DNA of 64,000 nucleotides from Candidatus Ideonella esbjergensis (lineage in GTDB: Bacteria > Pseudomonadota > Gammaproteobacteria > Burkholderiales > Burkholderiaceae_C), in contig JADJLP010000010.1 of the NCBI GenBank assembly GCA_016710065.1, positions 620,001-684,000 of the forward strand, given 5' to 3'. Position numbers and translations under genes: made by a program. Below are positions 55,872 to 64,000 of this stretch, in pieces; positions within the stretch are counted from its first letter, which is position 1; the number at the start of each line of letters is the position of its first letter. The notes beneath the pieces are model-generated. The model saw only the letters and a program-made list of their open reading frames with translations, made no database searches and was not told where the DNA came from.

Positions 55872-57065
55872 GTGAAGACAGTCGTACTGATTCGCGCCCG
55901 TCCATCTCGGGTCGACGGCACCATGCTTGTCAGCGCCGAGGGAGCGAGCCCCACGAAGCAGCAACCCGAACTTCGTGTCCAGGTCAGGGACATCCTGAGC
56001 CACAAGGACCTGTCCGATCTGCAGCGCGATCCCGATGTCGAAGCGGCTGCCCCTTCGATGCCGATTCGCTTGATAAGCACGGCCAGCCTCGGTATGCCGT
56101 TGCCGGTCGAGAGCCGCGATTCGGCCGCCTGGGGCATCAAGGCGGTCGGCGCTTCCGACAGCGCGCGTACCGGAAAGGGCGTCAAGGTCGCGATCCTGGA
56201 CACTGGCCTGTGCAGGAGTCACCCTGCGTTCAAGGATCCGGACATTAGAGTCACGCCACGCAACTTCGTGGGTGGTGACCCATTGGACGTGACAGACTTC
56301 GACGGACATGGTACGCACTGTGCTGGAGTCATCTTCGGCCGAGACGTCGATGGCATGCGGATCGGGGTTGCGCGAGGCATAACCGATGTCCTGATAGGCA
56401 AGGTCGTCGGCGGCGAGGGGCCCACGTTGGACGGACTGGCCGATGCGATCAACTGGGCGCACCTGGAAGGTGCTCATGTCCTGTCGATGTCGCTTGGCAT
56501 CGACTTCGAAGCGCATCGACAGGCGTTCATCGATCAAGGCATGCCTGGGCCGCAGGCAACCTCGATGGCGCTTGTTGACTACGCCGCGTGCATCCGCCTC
56601 TTCGACCGACTCGCGGAGCATGTCGGAGACCGGCACCATACCCATAGAGGTATGCTGATCGTCGCCGCCGCCGGGAACGAAAGCAACAGGCCCATCTATC
56701 GCGTCAAGGTCGCGCCGCCCGCGGGCGCCTCCGGCGTCCTTTCCGTAGGCGCCGTGGGCATGGGCGGGCGCGGACAACTCGAGGTGGCCGCGTTCTCCAA
56801 CCACGGCCCCTGGTTCTGCGCGCCAGGCGTGGGGATCGTCTCAGCATCCAAGGATGGCGGGCTCGAGTCCAGAGACGGGACAAGCATGGCCGTTCCGCAT
56901 GTCGCCGGTGTCGCGGCACTGTGGGCGCAGGCCAGGATTGCGACCTCCAGACCGGGGACCTTCGAGGCCGACAGGGTTCTTCGTGACATCGAAGACCACC
57001 TGAAGCGAATCGAAGGAGCTGATCCCGACGACGTCGGTGGAGGCTTGGTTCAGGCCCCGGGCTAG
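55872..57065 (+). CDS. Subtilisin-like serine protease
   Basis: A 397-residue S8 protease. Residues about 1-70 resemble an I9-type prodomain (ILSHKDLSDLQRDPDVEAAA), followed by the catalytic domain: Asp110 in VAILDTGL, His146 in DGHGTHCAGVI, Asn269 in AAAGN and Ser338 in DGTSMAVPHVAG. The triad is complete. No signal peptide precedes the prodomain, so it is probably cytoplasmic and kept inactive by its prodomain until cleaved. The GTG start at 55872 directly follows the previous stop. The insertion between residues 205 and 255 is longer than in subtilisin. Confidence 0.9.
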   Translation: MKTVVLIRARPSRVDGTMLVSAEGASPTKQQPELRVQVRDILSHKDLSDLQRDPDVEAAAPSMPIRLISTASLGMPLPVESRDSAAWGIKAVGASDSARTGKGVKVAILDTGLCRSHPAFKDPDIRVTPRNFVGGDPLDVTDFDGHGTHCAGVIFGRDVDGMRIGVARGITDVLIGKVVGGEGPTLDGLADAINWAHLEGAHVLSMSLGIDFEAHRQAFIDQGMPGPQATSMALVDYAACIRLFDRLAEHVGDRHHTHRGMLIVAAAGNESNRPIYRVKVAPPAGASGVLSVGAVGMGGRGQLEVAAFSNHGPWFCAPGVGIVSASKDGGLESRDGTSMAVPHVAGVAALWAQARIATSRPGTFEADRVLRDIEDHLKRIEGADPDDVGGGLVQAPG

Positions 57066-57077
57066 GTCGATGCCCGC

Positions 57078-58526
57078 ATGAGTGCGGCCCCGCAGAGGCG
57101 GACTCGATACGGAAGGAGCGCCGGCGTTGCGGCGATCGCGTCCGGTGATCGCCACGTAGGTATGGCCATGGTTATCGGTCGGCGCTCGGTTCTGACCTGC
57201 GCCCACGTGGTGAACGAAGCTCTAGGGCACGCTGGGGCGTCCACACCAAAGCCGTCAGGTCTCGTGCGTATCGTGTTCCCGCTCGCGGCTGTCCAGTCGG
57301 AGCGCCTGGCAAGTGTCAGCACGTGGATCCCGGTGCAGCGTGGAAACAAGCCAGGCGATGTTGCGCTTCTCTTGCTGGAGCATGACGAAGCGGACATCCC
57401 TCCAGACGTCGGTATCGCAGACTTCGCCGACATCACGGGGCGAACCATCGACCAGGATCGTCTGGGCGTGTACGGAATCCGTGGCGGAGAGTCCATTGGC
57501 CAGCACGTGCAGGCACGCTTCGTAGGCGACGCGGGTGCCGCGATGACCCAGCTCGACAGCACGGATGTAGCGGGCCAGCTGATCCGCGCGGGCTTCAGCG
57601 GCGGAGGAGTCTTCGATGAGCGCGAGCAGGCGATAGTCGGAATGGTCCAGCGCGTCAAGGCGAGTGTCGATCCCCCATCGCATGGCGCCGCCACAAAGGT
57701 AGAGGCATCGACTGCAGCACTGGCATTGAGTTCTGCGCAGTTGAAGGCCCTCGTGCCGGACCTGCGCGTCGAGCAGCGCGGGCGGCCTGCGTGGTTCCCT
57801 GCAACTTGGCCCCTCTCCGCGCTCATGCTGTTGCTCGCGTGCGTGTCGCACTTCTGGGTGAGCCAGGGCGGCCGCGGGTGGATCGCGAAACTCGCACTCG
57901 AAAGCGAACACCTTCAAATCGCCGCCTTCTACGGCATGCACATACTGGCGCTGCTTGGCCCTGGCGTGGCGTGGCTGCTTTGGCAGTACAGCCGCGATTT
58001 CAGTCTTGGCCACTGGTCGCGGCGCATACCTCCCTTCCCTCTGTGCCGCGAGAGCTGGCGTCCAGGCCTCCGAGTGGGGATGAGCACGACCGTGATCGCG
58101 CTGTTCATCGTGCTGCCGCTTTACGCTCAGGGGCACTTCCTGTTGAAGTTTCATGGCCAGGGCCATGTCTTCGCTCACGTCTCGACGTTTGGCAAAGCGG
58201 CGTGGACAGGCGTAGAGCCCGATTGCGTCGTCAAGGGCGACTTCTGCAGACACCCTCAAGCTGGGCGGTACGCCTTCATGACCGGGGCGAAAAGCATTGC
58301 CAGCCACTTCGACCACGCATACGTTTACGGAGAGCGGCGAAAGGATTCGACAGAGGAGGCACTGACGTACTTCCCGGTCGTTCAGCCCCTAGTTGTGTTG
58401 GCGCTGACTGCCTTGTGGGTGGTTCTACTCGTCCTCTGGGGTATCGGTGTTTTGCGCACCCCAGGCCCAGACTCGGGCAGCGGCGAAGGGCGTTCAAGGC
58501 AGACAGCAGCAGGCGCAGCGAGTTGA
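57078..58526 (+). CDS. Membrane-anchored trypsin-like protease
   Basis: A 482-residue protein. The first 220 residues are a trypsin-like domain: His43 in VLTCAHVVN, Asp94 in PGDVALLLLE and Ser174 in AGFSGGGVFD. Four hydrophobic helices follow at about 244-262, 281-303, 334-351 and 434-458, with a hydrophilic cysteine-containing loop between the last two. With the N-terminal protease lacking a signal peptide, it probably faces the cytoplasm and the protein tethers it to the inner membrane. This would bring the cytoplasmic proteases of the operon to the envelope. The ATG at 57078 is 12 bp after the subtilisin stop. Confidence 0.85.
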   Translation: MSAAPQRRTRYGRSAGVAAIASGDRHVGMAMVIGRRSVLTCAHVVNEALGHAGASTPKPSGLVRIVFPLAAVQSERLASVSTWIPVQRGNKPGDVALLLLEHDEADIPPDVGIADFADITGRTIDQDRLGVYGIRGGESIGQHVQARFVGDAGAAMTQLDSTDVAGQLIRAGFSGGGVFDEREQAIVGMVQRVKASVDPPSHGAATKVEASTAALALSSAQLKALVPDLRVEQRGRPAWFPATWPLSALMLLLACVSHFWVSQGGRGWIAKLALESEHLQIAAFYGMHILALLGPGVAWLLWQYSRDFSLGHWSRRIPPFPLCRESWRPGLRVGMSTTVIALFIVLPLYAQGHFLLKFHGQGHVFAHVSTFGKAAWTGVEPDCVVKGDFCRHPQAGRYAFMTGAKSIASHFDHAYVYGERRKDSTEEALTYFPVVQPLVVLALTALWVVLLVLWGIGVLRTPGPDSGSGEGRSRQTAAGAAS

Positions 58527-58734
58527 TCCGCAGATCCTCCTGGTCTGCCCGCTTGGTTGCGGCCTTGTGCGGCTACCCTCCGAGATGGGCTGATCGAACT
58601 GCCTCAGGCGGGCCGTCTGGATTCGCGCAGCATCTCCAAAGTGTCAGGAAGACAACGCATCAATAGCATTCGGGACGGATATCGACCACGCCGGTGGCAC
58701 GATATGGGGTCCGAACTTCGTATCGCCAACCAGG

Positions 58735-60195
58735 ATGCCCGGGTCTGTATCACTCGTGGTGCGAACGCTCGCGAGCCTCAATGGCTCACCCGACGCTGCC
58801 GTACCCACTGCTGCGCTTAGGGAGTACTTCCGGTCCTTTGACATCGATCTCTCTTTCGACCTCGGCCCGCCCTTGAGCGAAGACCCGACCGATTCCACGG
58901 ACTCGATCCGCAGTTTTCTGGCGGGTCATTCGCCCCCGTTCGGCCAGGGCGGATCCGGCGTGCTCGTTGTCGCGGACATCGGCTTCCTCGGCTCCCTGGT
59001 CAACGGCATGCTGCTCGATGCAGAACGGCGCGGGGCATGCGCGGTCTTCACCCAGGCCACTGGATTCGCGTTCGGCAGCGCGGACAGCAGGTTCGAGATC
59101 TACGCGCACGAGATCGGCCATCTCGTCAATCTCACGCACGAGGACGCAGATGCGGAGTTCACGACCACCATGGACACTTGGGACGAGCGCTCGGAGGTCG
59201 ACGACCGCGCCAAGGTCTGGACCGAGGCTATCGCCCTCGGCCCAGTGCAATTCGCGAATCGCCTGCGCGGCTTCTTCGGTGATGGGGCACGACGGCCTCT
59301 CGGATTGCCGATGTCGCAAACTTGTTGCGACAAGCTTGTCGGCTCGCCCGCGTCGAACCTGGAACCCTGGCGCTCACCCTTCGTCGGAGGAGATGTCCAG
59401 GACTCCAGTGACGGACCTCTGCGGTGCGAGATCGAAGTCCACGGTCAATCGTTGACCGTGGGTCAACCACTGGACTTCACCGTGACCCTGAGTCTGTTGC
59501 CGGAAGCCGGTCCGCAGGTAATTCCGGCGGTACTTGAGCGCACAAGCGGTGAACTGGTGATCCAACTTCAGCGGCCCGACGGACAACTGCGGATCCTGCA
59601 CCCCAGGCAGCTCAGTTGTACGGCTGCACGGCGCCGCCTTCGCCCTCGGCAGAAAATCCGGCGACACGATTCACTCATCAGCGACTGCAGCGACCTCGTC
59701 TTTCCCATCCCGGGGCGATACCGTGTCCGTGCACTGGTCCCGAAGACCGGATCACGCAGTGCCTGGGTGGCGATAGATGTAGAGCCGGCGTCAGGGGCAC
59801 TGGCGGAGCCGGCAATGCTGGAGTTTCTGCGGCGCGGCATGCCTGGCGGCGCCGACGCACACTGGCGGCAACTGGACGGAGTCATCGCCGACACCGCTCT
59901 GGCTCCAGAGACTCGCGCCGACTTCGCGAGCCGAGCGGCCGGACGCGGACGCCGTGCATTCGACCCACTGCGGCAGTTTCGTGCCGTGGCCTCTCCTGCC
60001 GTCGCTCAGCAAGATGCCCTTCGCCGCGTTGCATACCTTCGTCGGAACGGTACAAACGCCGCATCACTGCATCAGGCGATAGACCACGCCCAACGCCTGT
60101 TCGCGGCAGCCGATGCCGAGCACCCCACCCTGGACTATCTCGCGCACCTCAGGCGCAGAATGCTACTCACGCAAAAAGGCAGGGCAAAGAGATGA
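58735..60195 (+). CDS. Zincin metalloprotease-like protein (HEXXHXXXXXH)
   Basis: A 486-residue protein. The zinc motif HEIGHLVNLTH (125-135) has the extended HExxHxxxxxH spacing of metzincin-type peptidases. The N-terminal 110 residues form an alpha/beta domain, and the middle (about 220-370) looks like a beta-sandwich (LTVGQPLDFTVTLSLLPEAG). The C-terminus is helical and Arg-rich. No signal peptide is visible. The start at 58735 is uncertain because AGG lies very close to it; a GTG 24 bp later would also work. The 208 bp before it are the only sizeable gap in the operon and might hold an internal promoter. The stop overlaps the next ATG. Confidence 0.75.
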   Translation: MPGSVSLVVRTLASLNGSPDAAVPTAALREYFRSFDIDLSFDLGPPLSEDPTDSTDSIRSFLAGHSPPFGQGGSGVLVVADIGFLGSLVNGMLLDAERRGACAVFTQATGFAFGSADSRFEIYAHEIGHLVNLTHEDADAEFTTTMDTWDERSEVDDRAKVWTEAIALGPVQFANRLRGFFGDGARRPLGLPMSQTCCDKLVGSPASNLEPWRSPFVGGDVQDSSDGPLRCEIEVHGQSLTVGQPLDFTVTLSLLPEAGPQVIPAVLERTSGELVIQLQRPDGQLRILHPRQLSCTAARRRLRPRQKIRRHDSLISDCSDLVFPIPGRYRVRALVPKTGSRSAWVAIDVEPASGALAEPAMLEFLRRGMPGGADAHWRQLDGVIADTALAPETRADFASRAAGRGRRAFDPLRQFRAVASPAVAQQDALRRVAYLRRNGTNAASLHQAIDHAQRLFAAADAEHPTLDYLAHLRRRMLLTQKGRAKR

Positions 60196-61664
60196 GATCG
60201 GAAATCTGGACTGCGATCGCGGCCCTCGGGGCAGTACTGACCTTGGCAGGCTGCACGACGACGTATGTCGGCCAGAAGCTGGATCCGGACGGAAAGCTGA
60301 CCAAACCCGGTGGAGTGCCGTTCGTCCTGACGAAGCCCGAGTACACGGTGGCTGTCACTGCAGACGCGGGGGACGCGACGAAGCCTGTCTACACGCTGAC
60401 CGTCCAGTACGTACCCGATGCCACGCAGCGCTTCACCGTCGCGCTCGACCCCGCCCTCTTCGTCAACGGCAAGCTCGATCTCGATCTTGGAAGCAGCGGG
60501 AATCTGACTGGAGCTGCCGCGACGACCAGTACTCGCGTCATCGACACCTTCGGATCGCTTGTTGGTCTAGCGCTCAAGGCTCAGTCGACAGGGTTGCTCG
60601 ACGCAGGATCGACTCTGTCTGCGTACAAGGCAGCGGTAAAGAGCACCGATGATCCTGGTTGCCCGTCGGTGTCGAGCTCCATCGACGAGTTCGAACAGGA
60701 AGCGGGGAGGGAAGTCGGTACTCAGATGAACGCCAAGCGCTTGCAAGCAGAATGGGTTGGCGAGCGGCTGCACTACATAGATCAGTCTCAGCGCAACTGC
60801 ATGACGGCCGTTGTGGCGAAGAGCATCAAGGAAAAGCAGGAGGACCTCAGCGAGGGCATTTACAAGAAGGCACTTGAAGCCTCTGAGGCAGTCGCCAAGG
60901 ACAACGCCGAGTTGGCGCTGCTGAACCGCCAGATCAAGGCCGAGGTCGCGGCCTTGAACGAGGACGGCCTGTCCAAGATCGCTGATGGACTGAACGGCAA
61001 GCCAGTTCCCTTCACCTTGGCGCAGTCTGCGGCCCGCGCCGGCGAACAGTTCGTCAGGCTGCGACTTGCAGGTCGATTTGCGAGATCGCTGGCGGACATG
61101 TCTCCTGATGTCTGGCGCGCTCGCCATCTTGCGTATCTTGAGCGCAAGATCGCGCAATGCGCAGGCGAAGCACTGCTACCAGGCTCGGCGTCGGCGTGTG
61201 GTCAGGGCCCAAAGATCGCGGAACGTGTCGCTGCCTTGAAGTCCGATTGGGCTCGAACGCTTGGCGAGTCAGGGCTTGTTGAGCGTGTCGCGCGGATTGA
61301 TGTTCTGCTATCCGATGTGAGGACAACCCCTGCCGCTGCGCCAGGGCGGCTTGGAGCCGTCGAAGAACACGTCAAGCTTCGCGAAGAGCGTGATCGGCTT
61401 CAAGCCCGCATTGACCAGTTGCGCAGCGATCTGATCGGCAAGAACAAGGTGGTCGCCCTTGCGCCTGCCGCTCCGAAGGCTTCTAAAGTCGAGCCGCGTC
61501 CCAACGTACCGGTCACGCTGGTCAAGGCGGCCTATGTGACGGCCGTGAACGCCAAACCAGCCGACTACAAGGATGCTGCCCTACCCGAGTTCGTGCTCGT
61601 GCTCGAGCCCGACAACGCTGCAGCCGTCTCTGCGTTGCCGACACCTGAAGGGGGCAAGAAGTGA
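60192..61664 (+). CDS. Coiled-coil envelope lipoprotein
   Basis: A 490-residue lipoprotein: a signal peptide with lipobox TLAGC (Cys21) is followed by a beta-rich region (about 25-140) and a long helical part with coiled-coil stretches (AKRLQAEWVGERLHYIDQSQ, KLREERDRLQARIDQLRSDL). It ends with a short Pro/Ala linker and a beta segment. I do not recognise the family. It overlaps the metalloprotease gene (ATGA) and the next lipoprotein gene (GTGA), so the three are translated together. A structural or receptor role in the envelope is likely. Confidence 0.85.
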   Translation: MRSEIWTAIAALGAVLTLAGCTTTYVGQKLDPDGKLTKPGGVPFVLTKPEYTVAVTADAGDATKPVYTLTVQYVPDATQRFTVALDPALFVNGKLDLDLGSSGNLTGAAATTSTRVIDTFGSLVGLALKAQSTGLLDAGSTLSAYKAAVKSTDDPGCPSVSSSIDEFEQEAGREVGTQMNAKRLQAEWVGERLHYIDQSQRNCMTAVVAKSIKEKQEDLSEGIYKKALEASEAVAKDNAELALLNRQIKAEVAALNEDGLSKIADGLNGKPVPFTLAQSAARAGEQFVRLRLAGRFARSLADMSPDVWRARHLAYLERKIAQCAGEALLPGSASACGQGPKIAERVAALKSDWARTLGESGLVERVARIDVLLSDVRTTPAAAPGRLGAVEEHVKLREERDRLQARIDQLRSDLIGKNKVVALAPAAPKASKVEPRPNVPVTLVKAAYVTAVNAKPADYKDAALPEFVLVLEPDNAAAVSALPTPEGGKK

Positions 61665-62320
61665 AAAGTGAGTCGCTTGCATTGAGACTCTGCGCATTGG
61701 CCACCTGTTGCGCGGCAATGTTGCTGGCGGCCGGTTGCTCGACTCAGGTCCGCGTCCACCCGCTCGAAAACAGGCTTGAGTCAGGCTCGGATGTGGACGG
61801 GTTACCTTTCCGCGCAATGCGGCGCTACAAGATCGCGTTGTACCGCCTGGTCGATGGCAAGTACGTTCAGGTCCAGGCGGACAAGGGAACTGCGTCCCTT
61901 CCTGATCCCGACCAGCTGTATCTCTTGAAGATGCGCGGCATGCCCTTGTCAGATGACACCGTGACGGTCACGCTGAACGACGACAGCACCATCAAGAAGC
62001 TCGTCATCGATGCGAAAGGCAAAGACAAGGAGGCGGTGGATGCCCTCACCAAGGCCATCGGCGACGTCGACACTGCTCGCACGGCGCGTGACACGACGGC
62101 TGAGACGACTACCGCCACTGGCGAGGCGGCTCGCCTCGCCGCGCAGAAGGCGAGATTGGAGGCCGAGGTCGCCGCAGTGGAATTGGCCGCGTTGCCTGCC
62201 GATGCCACGGCGGTGGCCCGCAAGACGGCGGAGAACAAGGTCGCCAACCTGCGGCTGGAGGCCAATCAGAAGGCTAGGAAGGCTGGCCTGCCCCTTCCAT
62301 TCCCCGAAGTCGGAACCTGA
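61661..62320 (+). CDS. Small lipoprotein with a helical C-terminus
   Basis: A 219-residue lipoprotein with lipobox LLAAGC (Cys26). The mature part begins with a small beta domain (YKIALYRLVDGKYVQVQADK) and ends in an Ala-rich helix (AARLAAQKARLEAEVAAVEL). The family is not recognised. It starts at a GTG overlapping the stop of the preceding lipoprotein. It may pair with that lipoprotein, both having a small beta head and a long helix. Confidence 0.82.
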   Translation: MKSESLALRLCALATCCAAMLLAAGCSTQVRVHPLENRLESGSDVDGLPFRAMRRYKIALYRLVDGKYVQVQADKGTASLPDPDQLYLLKMRGMPLSDDTVTVTLNDDSTIKKLVIDAKGKDKEAVDALTKAIGDVDTARTARDTTAETTTATGEAARLAAQKARLEAEVAAVELAALPADATAVARKTAENKVANLRLEANQKARKAGLPLPFPEVGT

Positions 62321-62331
62321 AAGGCGCGCGC

Positions 62332-64000
62332 GTGAAGTTCCCACCGTCGCTGCTCCGCTGCATCTACTCTCTGATGTTGAGCACAGGCGGCTCACTGGCT
62401 GTAGCGGCGCCAACGCCGTCGATCGTTGCTCCCACGGTCAATGTCGCGGCCTCAACCGAAAAGGATGGCGCGGCCGGCGCACTGGTGATTTCGGTTGATG
62501 GCCTCAAGGCGCCTGGATCGAATGGGGCCGCCCCTGATGGGGTGCTGACCCAGCCCCGGGATCTGACCGAGGCGGCGGTGGCCCCGCCCGTCGTCACGTT
62601 CGACCAAAACGTATTGCCGTTGGCTGCCGGGGCGACGCAGCGACGCTGGGTCTTGCCCTTCAAGGTATTCAACATGCCAGCGGGTTTGACCTTGAGCCGA
62701 TACGTAACCTTCAAGGTTGATGGTATCGATTGGGCCCTCGCTTACCAGTTGGCTAGCCCCCCAGCGATCACCACTACATGGAGCCTGAAGCCGGCGCCGA
62801 CCACAGGCCGGAGCCTGATGACTGACGACGCGAACGCGGCAATTCCGATCAGTATCACCATCGCTGGCAACCTTCCGGTGACTGGGCTTCGGATCGTGTT
62901 GGACCCCGTCGAGCAGCAAACAAGACGGCCACTGTCGAAAGGCGGCTGGCGTCTATGCAAGGCCGCCACAAACCCTGCATGCGCTGACGAACCGATCTCG
63001 CTCTCAGGTGCCGGACTGCACACACTCTGGGCGAAGCCCACGACTGCCGACCAGCTCGAACCCGGCAAGTACGAAGGAATGCTGACCATCGCAAGCAGCG
63101 ACAAGAGCACTGGTGAGAGCATCTCCTTTTCTGTCAACGTCTCGTCACGAATCAGGCAGTTGGCGGGCCTGCTTGCCATCACGCTCGGAGTCGGCCTCGC
63201 AACCTATGTTTCGGTTTTCATCCGCCTCCGGGTGACTCGCAACGAGATGCTGGAGGCGGCTGTCTCCCTTCGAGAGGTTCATGACAACATCACGAGTTCG
63301 CTCAGAGCGATGGAGGGATTCGAGAATTCGCGGATCGCCCGACGGCTCGAGAAGGTGAATGCACAACTGACGGACGAAGCCCTGCTTTTGAAGGGGTTGC
63401 CGGCCCGTATCCCTTCGCCCTGGACAAGGCCCAGCGACTCGGTCCGACTTGAGGCGTTCAAGCGGCACATCGAGGCCCAGGCGGCGACACTGAACGCGCT
63501 CAACGCACTCGTCGAGTCAGGCCTGCAGGAATTGGTGAACGCACGCAGAGACCACGATCTGCCCTTGACCGAAGAACAGAGTCGAGCGTACGAGGCTGCG
63601 CTTCGAAAGATCGACGCGCTCGCGGATGCCGATCCCCCTTCCAGCCCCGCCGCCCTGCTTCCCATGCTGACGCAAGAGGTACAGGGATTCAAGGACGCCC
63701 TTCGCGTCGCAAGACTCGAGGACACAAAAGGGCGAGGTGGAGCCACCATGACGCCGCAGCCGCGCACGCTGCAGGAGCTTCGGCTTCGGATGGCACACAC
63801 AAATCTCGCGGCGTGGGCATTTCTGCTGTTGGTCACGGTTCTGGTCGGAGGCTACGTCCTGATCCTGTCGAACCCAGGATTCGGGACCGAACTGGATCTG
63901 CTGGCCTGCCTCCTCTGGGGACTTGGCCTGCAGACCGGTGCGGCGCTGGCCAGTGCGACGACGTCGACCGTCTCGACGGCGTTCAATGTCGTGCGACCAC
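62332..64000 (+). CDS. Inner-membrane protein with periplasmic domain, cut by the window end
   Basis: The frame is open from a GTG at 62332 to the window end (556 codons visible). A signal peptide (ending near LAVAAP) leads into a periplasmic beta-rich region to about residue 270, then a membrane helix (about 274-294, LLAITLGVGLATYVSVF). A cytoplasmic helical region (295-485) follows, and then two more hydrophobic segments (about 490-511 and 521-545). I do not recognise the family. It closes the visible part of the operon and could be the membrane hub for the lipoproteins and proteases. The operon may continue beyond the window. Confidence 0.8.
   Translation, partial: MKFPPSLLRCIYSLMLSTGGSLAVAAPTPSIVAPTVNVAASTEKDGAAGALVISVDGLKAPGSNGAAPDGVLTQPRDLTEAAVAPPVVTFDQNVLPLAAGATQRRWVLPFKVFNMPAGLTLSRYVTFKVDGIDWALAYQLASPPAITTTWSLKPAPTTGRSLMTDDANAAIPISITIAGNLPVTGLRIVLDPVEQQTRRPLSKGGWRLCKAATNPACADEPISLSGAGLHTLWAKPTTADQLEPGKYEGMLTIASSDKSTGESISFSVNVSSRIRQLAGLLAITLGVGLATYVSVFIRLRVTRNEMLEAAVSLREVHDNITSSLRAMEGFENSRIARRLEKVNAQLTDEALLLKGLPARIPSPWTRPSDSVRLEAFKRHIEAQAATLNALNALVESGLQELVNARRDHDLPLTEEQSRAYEAALRKIDALADADPPSSPAALLPMLTQEVQGFKDALRVARLEDTKGRGGATMTPQPRTLQELRLRMAHTNLAAWAFLLLVTVLVGGYVLILSNPGFGTELDLLACLLWGLGLQTGAALASATTSTVSTAFNVVRP

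Overview
The window is high-GC DNA on which almost every coding stretch is bacterial and densely packed. Gene order points to a betaproteobacterium of the order Burkholderiales, probably close to Comamonadaceae or Sphaerotilaceae. The orders used are carA-leuE-carB and surE-pcm-nlpD followed by rlmD. This placement comes from gene order and protein style only, without a database search.

Region 1 (1-17.8 kb) is chromosomal core. It holds carB (3' end cut by the window edge), leuE and carA, a Bax-inhibitor-1 family membrane protein, an FAD oxidoreductase, rlmD, and the surE-pcm-nlpD operon. A group IIC intron sits exactly behind the nlpD terminator, and its maturase gene is frameshifted. Then come a zinc-free MDR oxidoreductase, a LuxR-type response regulator, its histidine kinase and a hotdog thioesterase.

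Region 2 (17.85-29.63 kb) is an 11.6-kb segment flanked by two 124-bp imperfect direct repeats. Each repeat begins with what looks like the 3' end of a tRNA-His gene. The cargo reads as an alkyl-sulfate (SDS-type surfactant) utilisation cluster: alkylsulfatase, GMC alcohol dehydrogenase, aldehyde dehydrogenase, acyl-CoA ligase, wax-ester/diacylglycerol acyltransferase and a divergent AraC regulator. Its right end carries two decayed genes.

Region 3 (29.6-44.4 kb) is the start of a second element behind the second repeat, rich in defence and plasmid-like genes. It has an XRE/ImmA pair, an AbiE toxin-antitoxin module with a candidate operator, a Shedu nuclease, a 584-residue protein of unknown function, a Cas4-like nuclease apparently split over two genes, an actin-type partition operon with an iteron-like upstream site, a tyrosine recombinase, a 713-residue ParB and an XRE protein.

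Region 4 (44.8 kb to beyond 64 kb) is the most striking part. Eleven or more co-directional genes, often with overlapping stop and start codons, encode five proteins with protease domains plus a zinc metalloprotease-like protein. These are a trypsin-like protease, a trypsin/P-loop ATPase fusion, a 2073-residue STAND NTPase-subtilisin-trypsin fusion, a subtilisin, a membrane-anchored trypsin and an HEXXHXXXXXH protein. The operon also has an EndoG-type nuclease, an exported protein, two lipoproteins and a large inner-membrane protein cut by the window end. I read it as a candidate proteolytic-cascade conflict or defence system that links cytoplasmic NTPase sensors to a nuclease and to the envelope. 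I do not know a described system with this composition.
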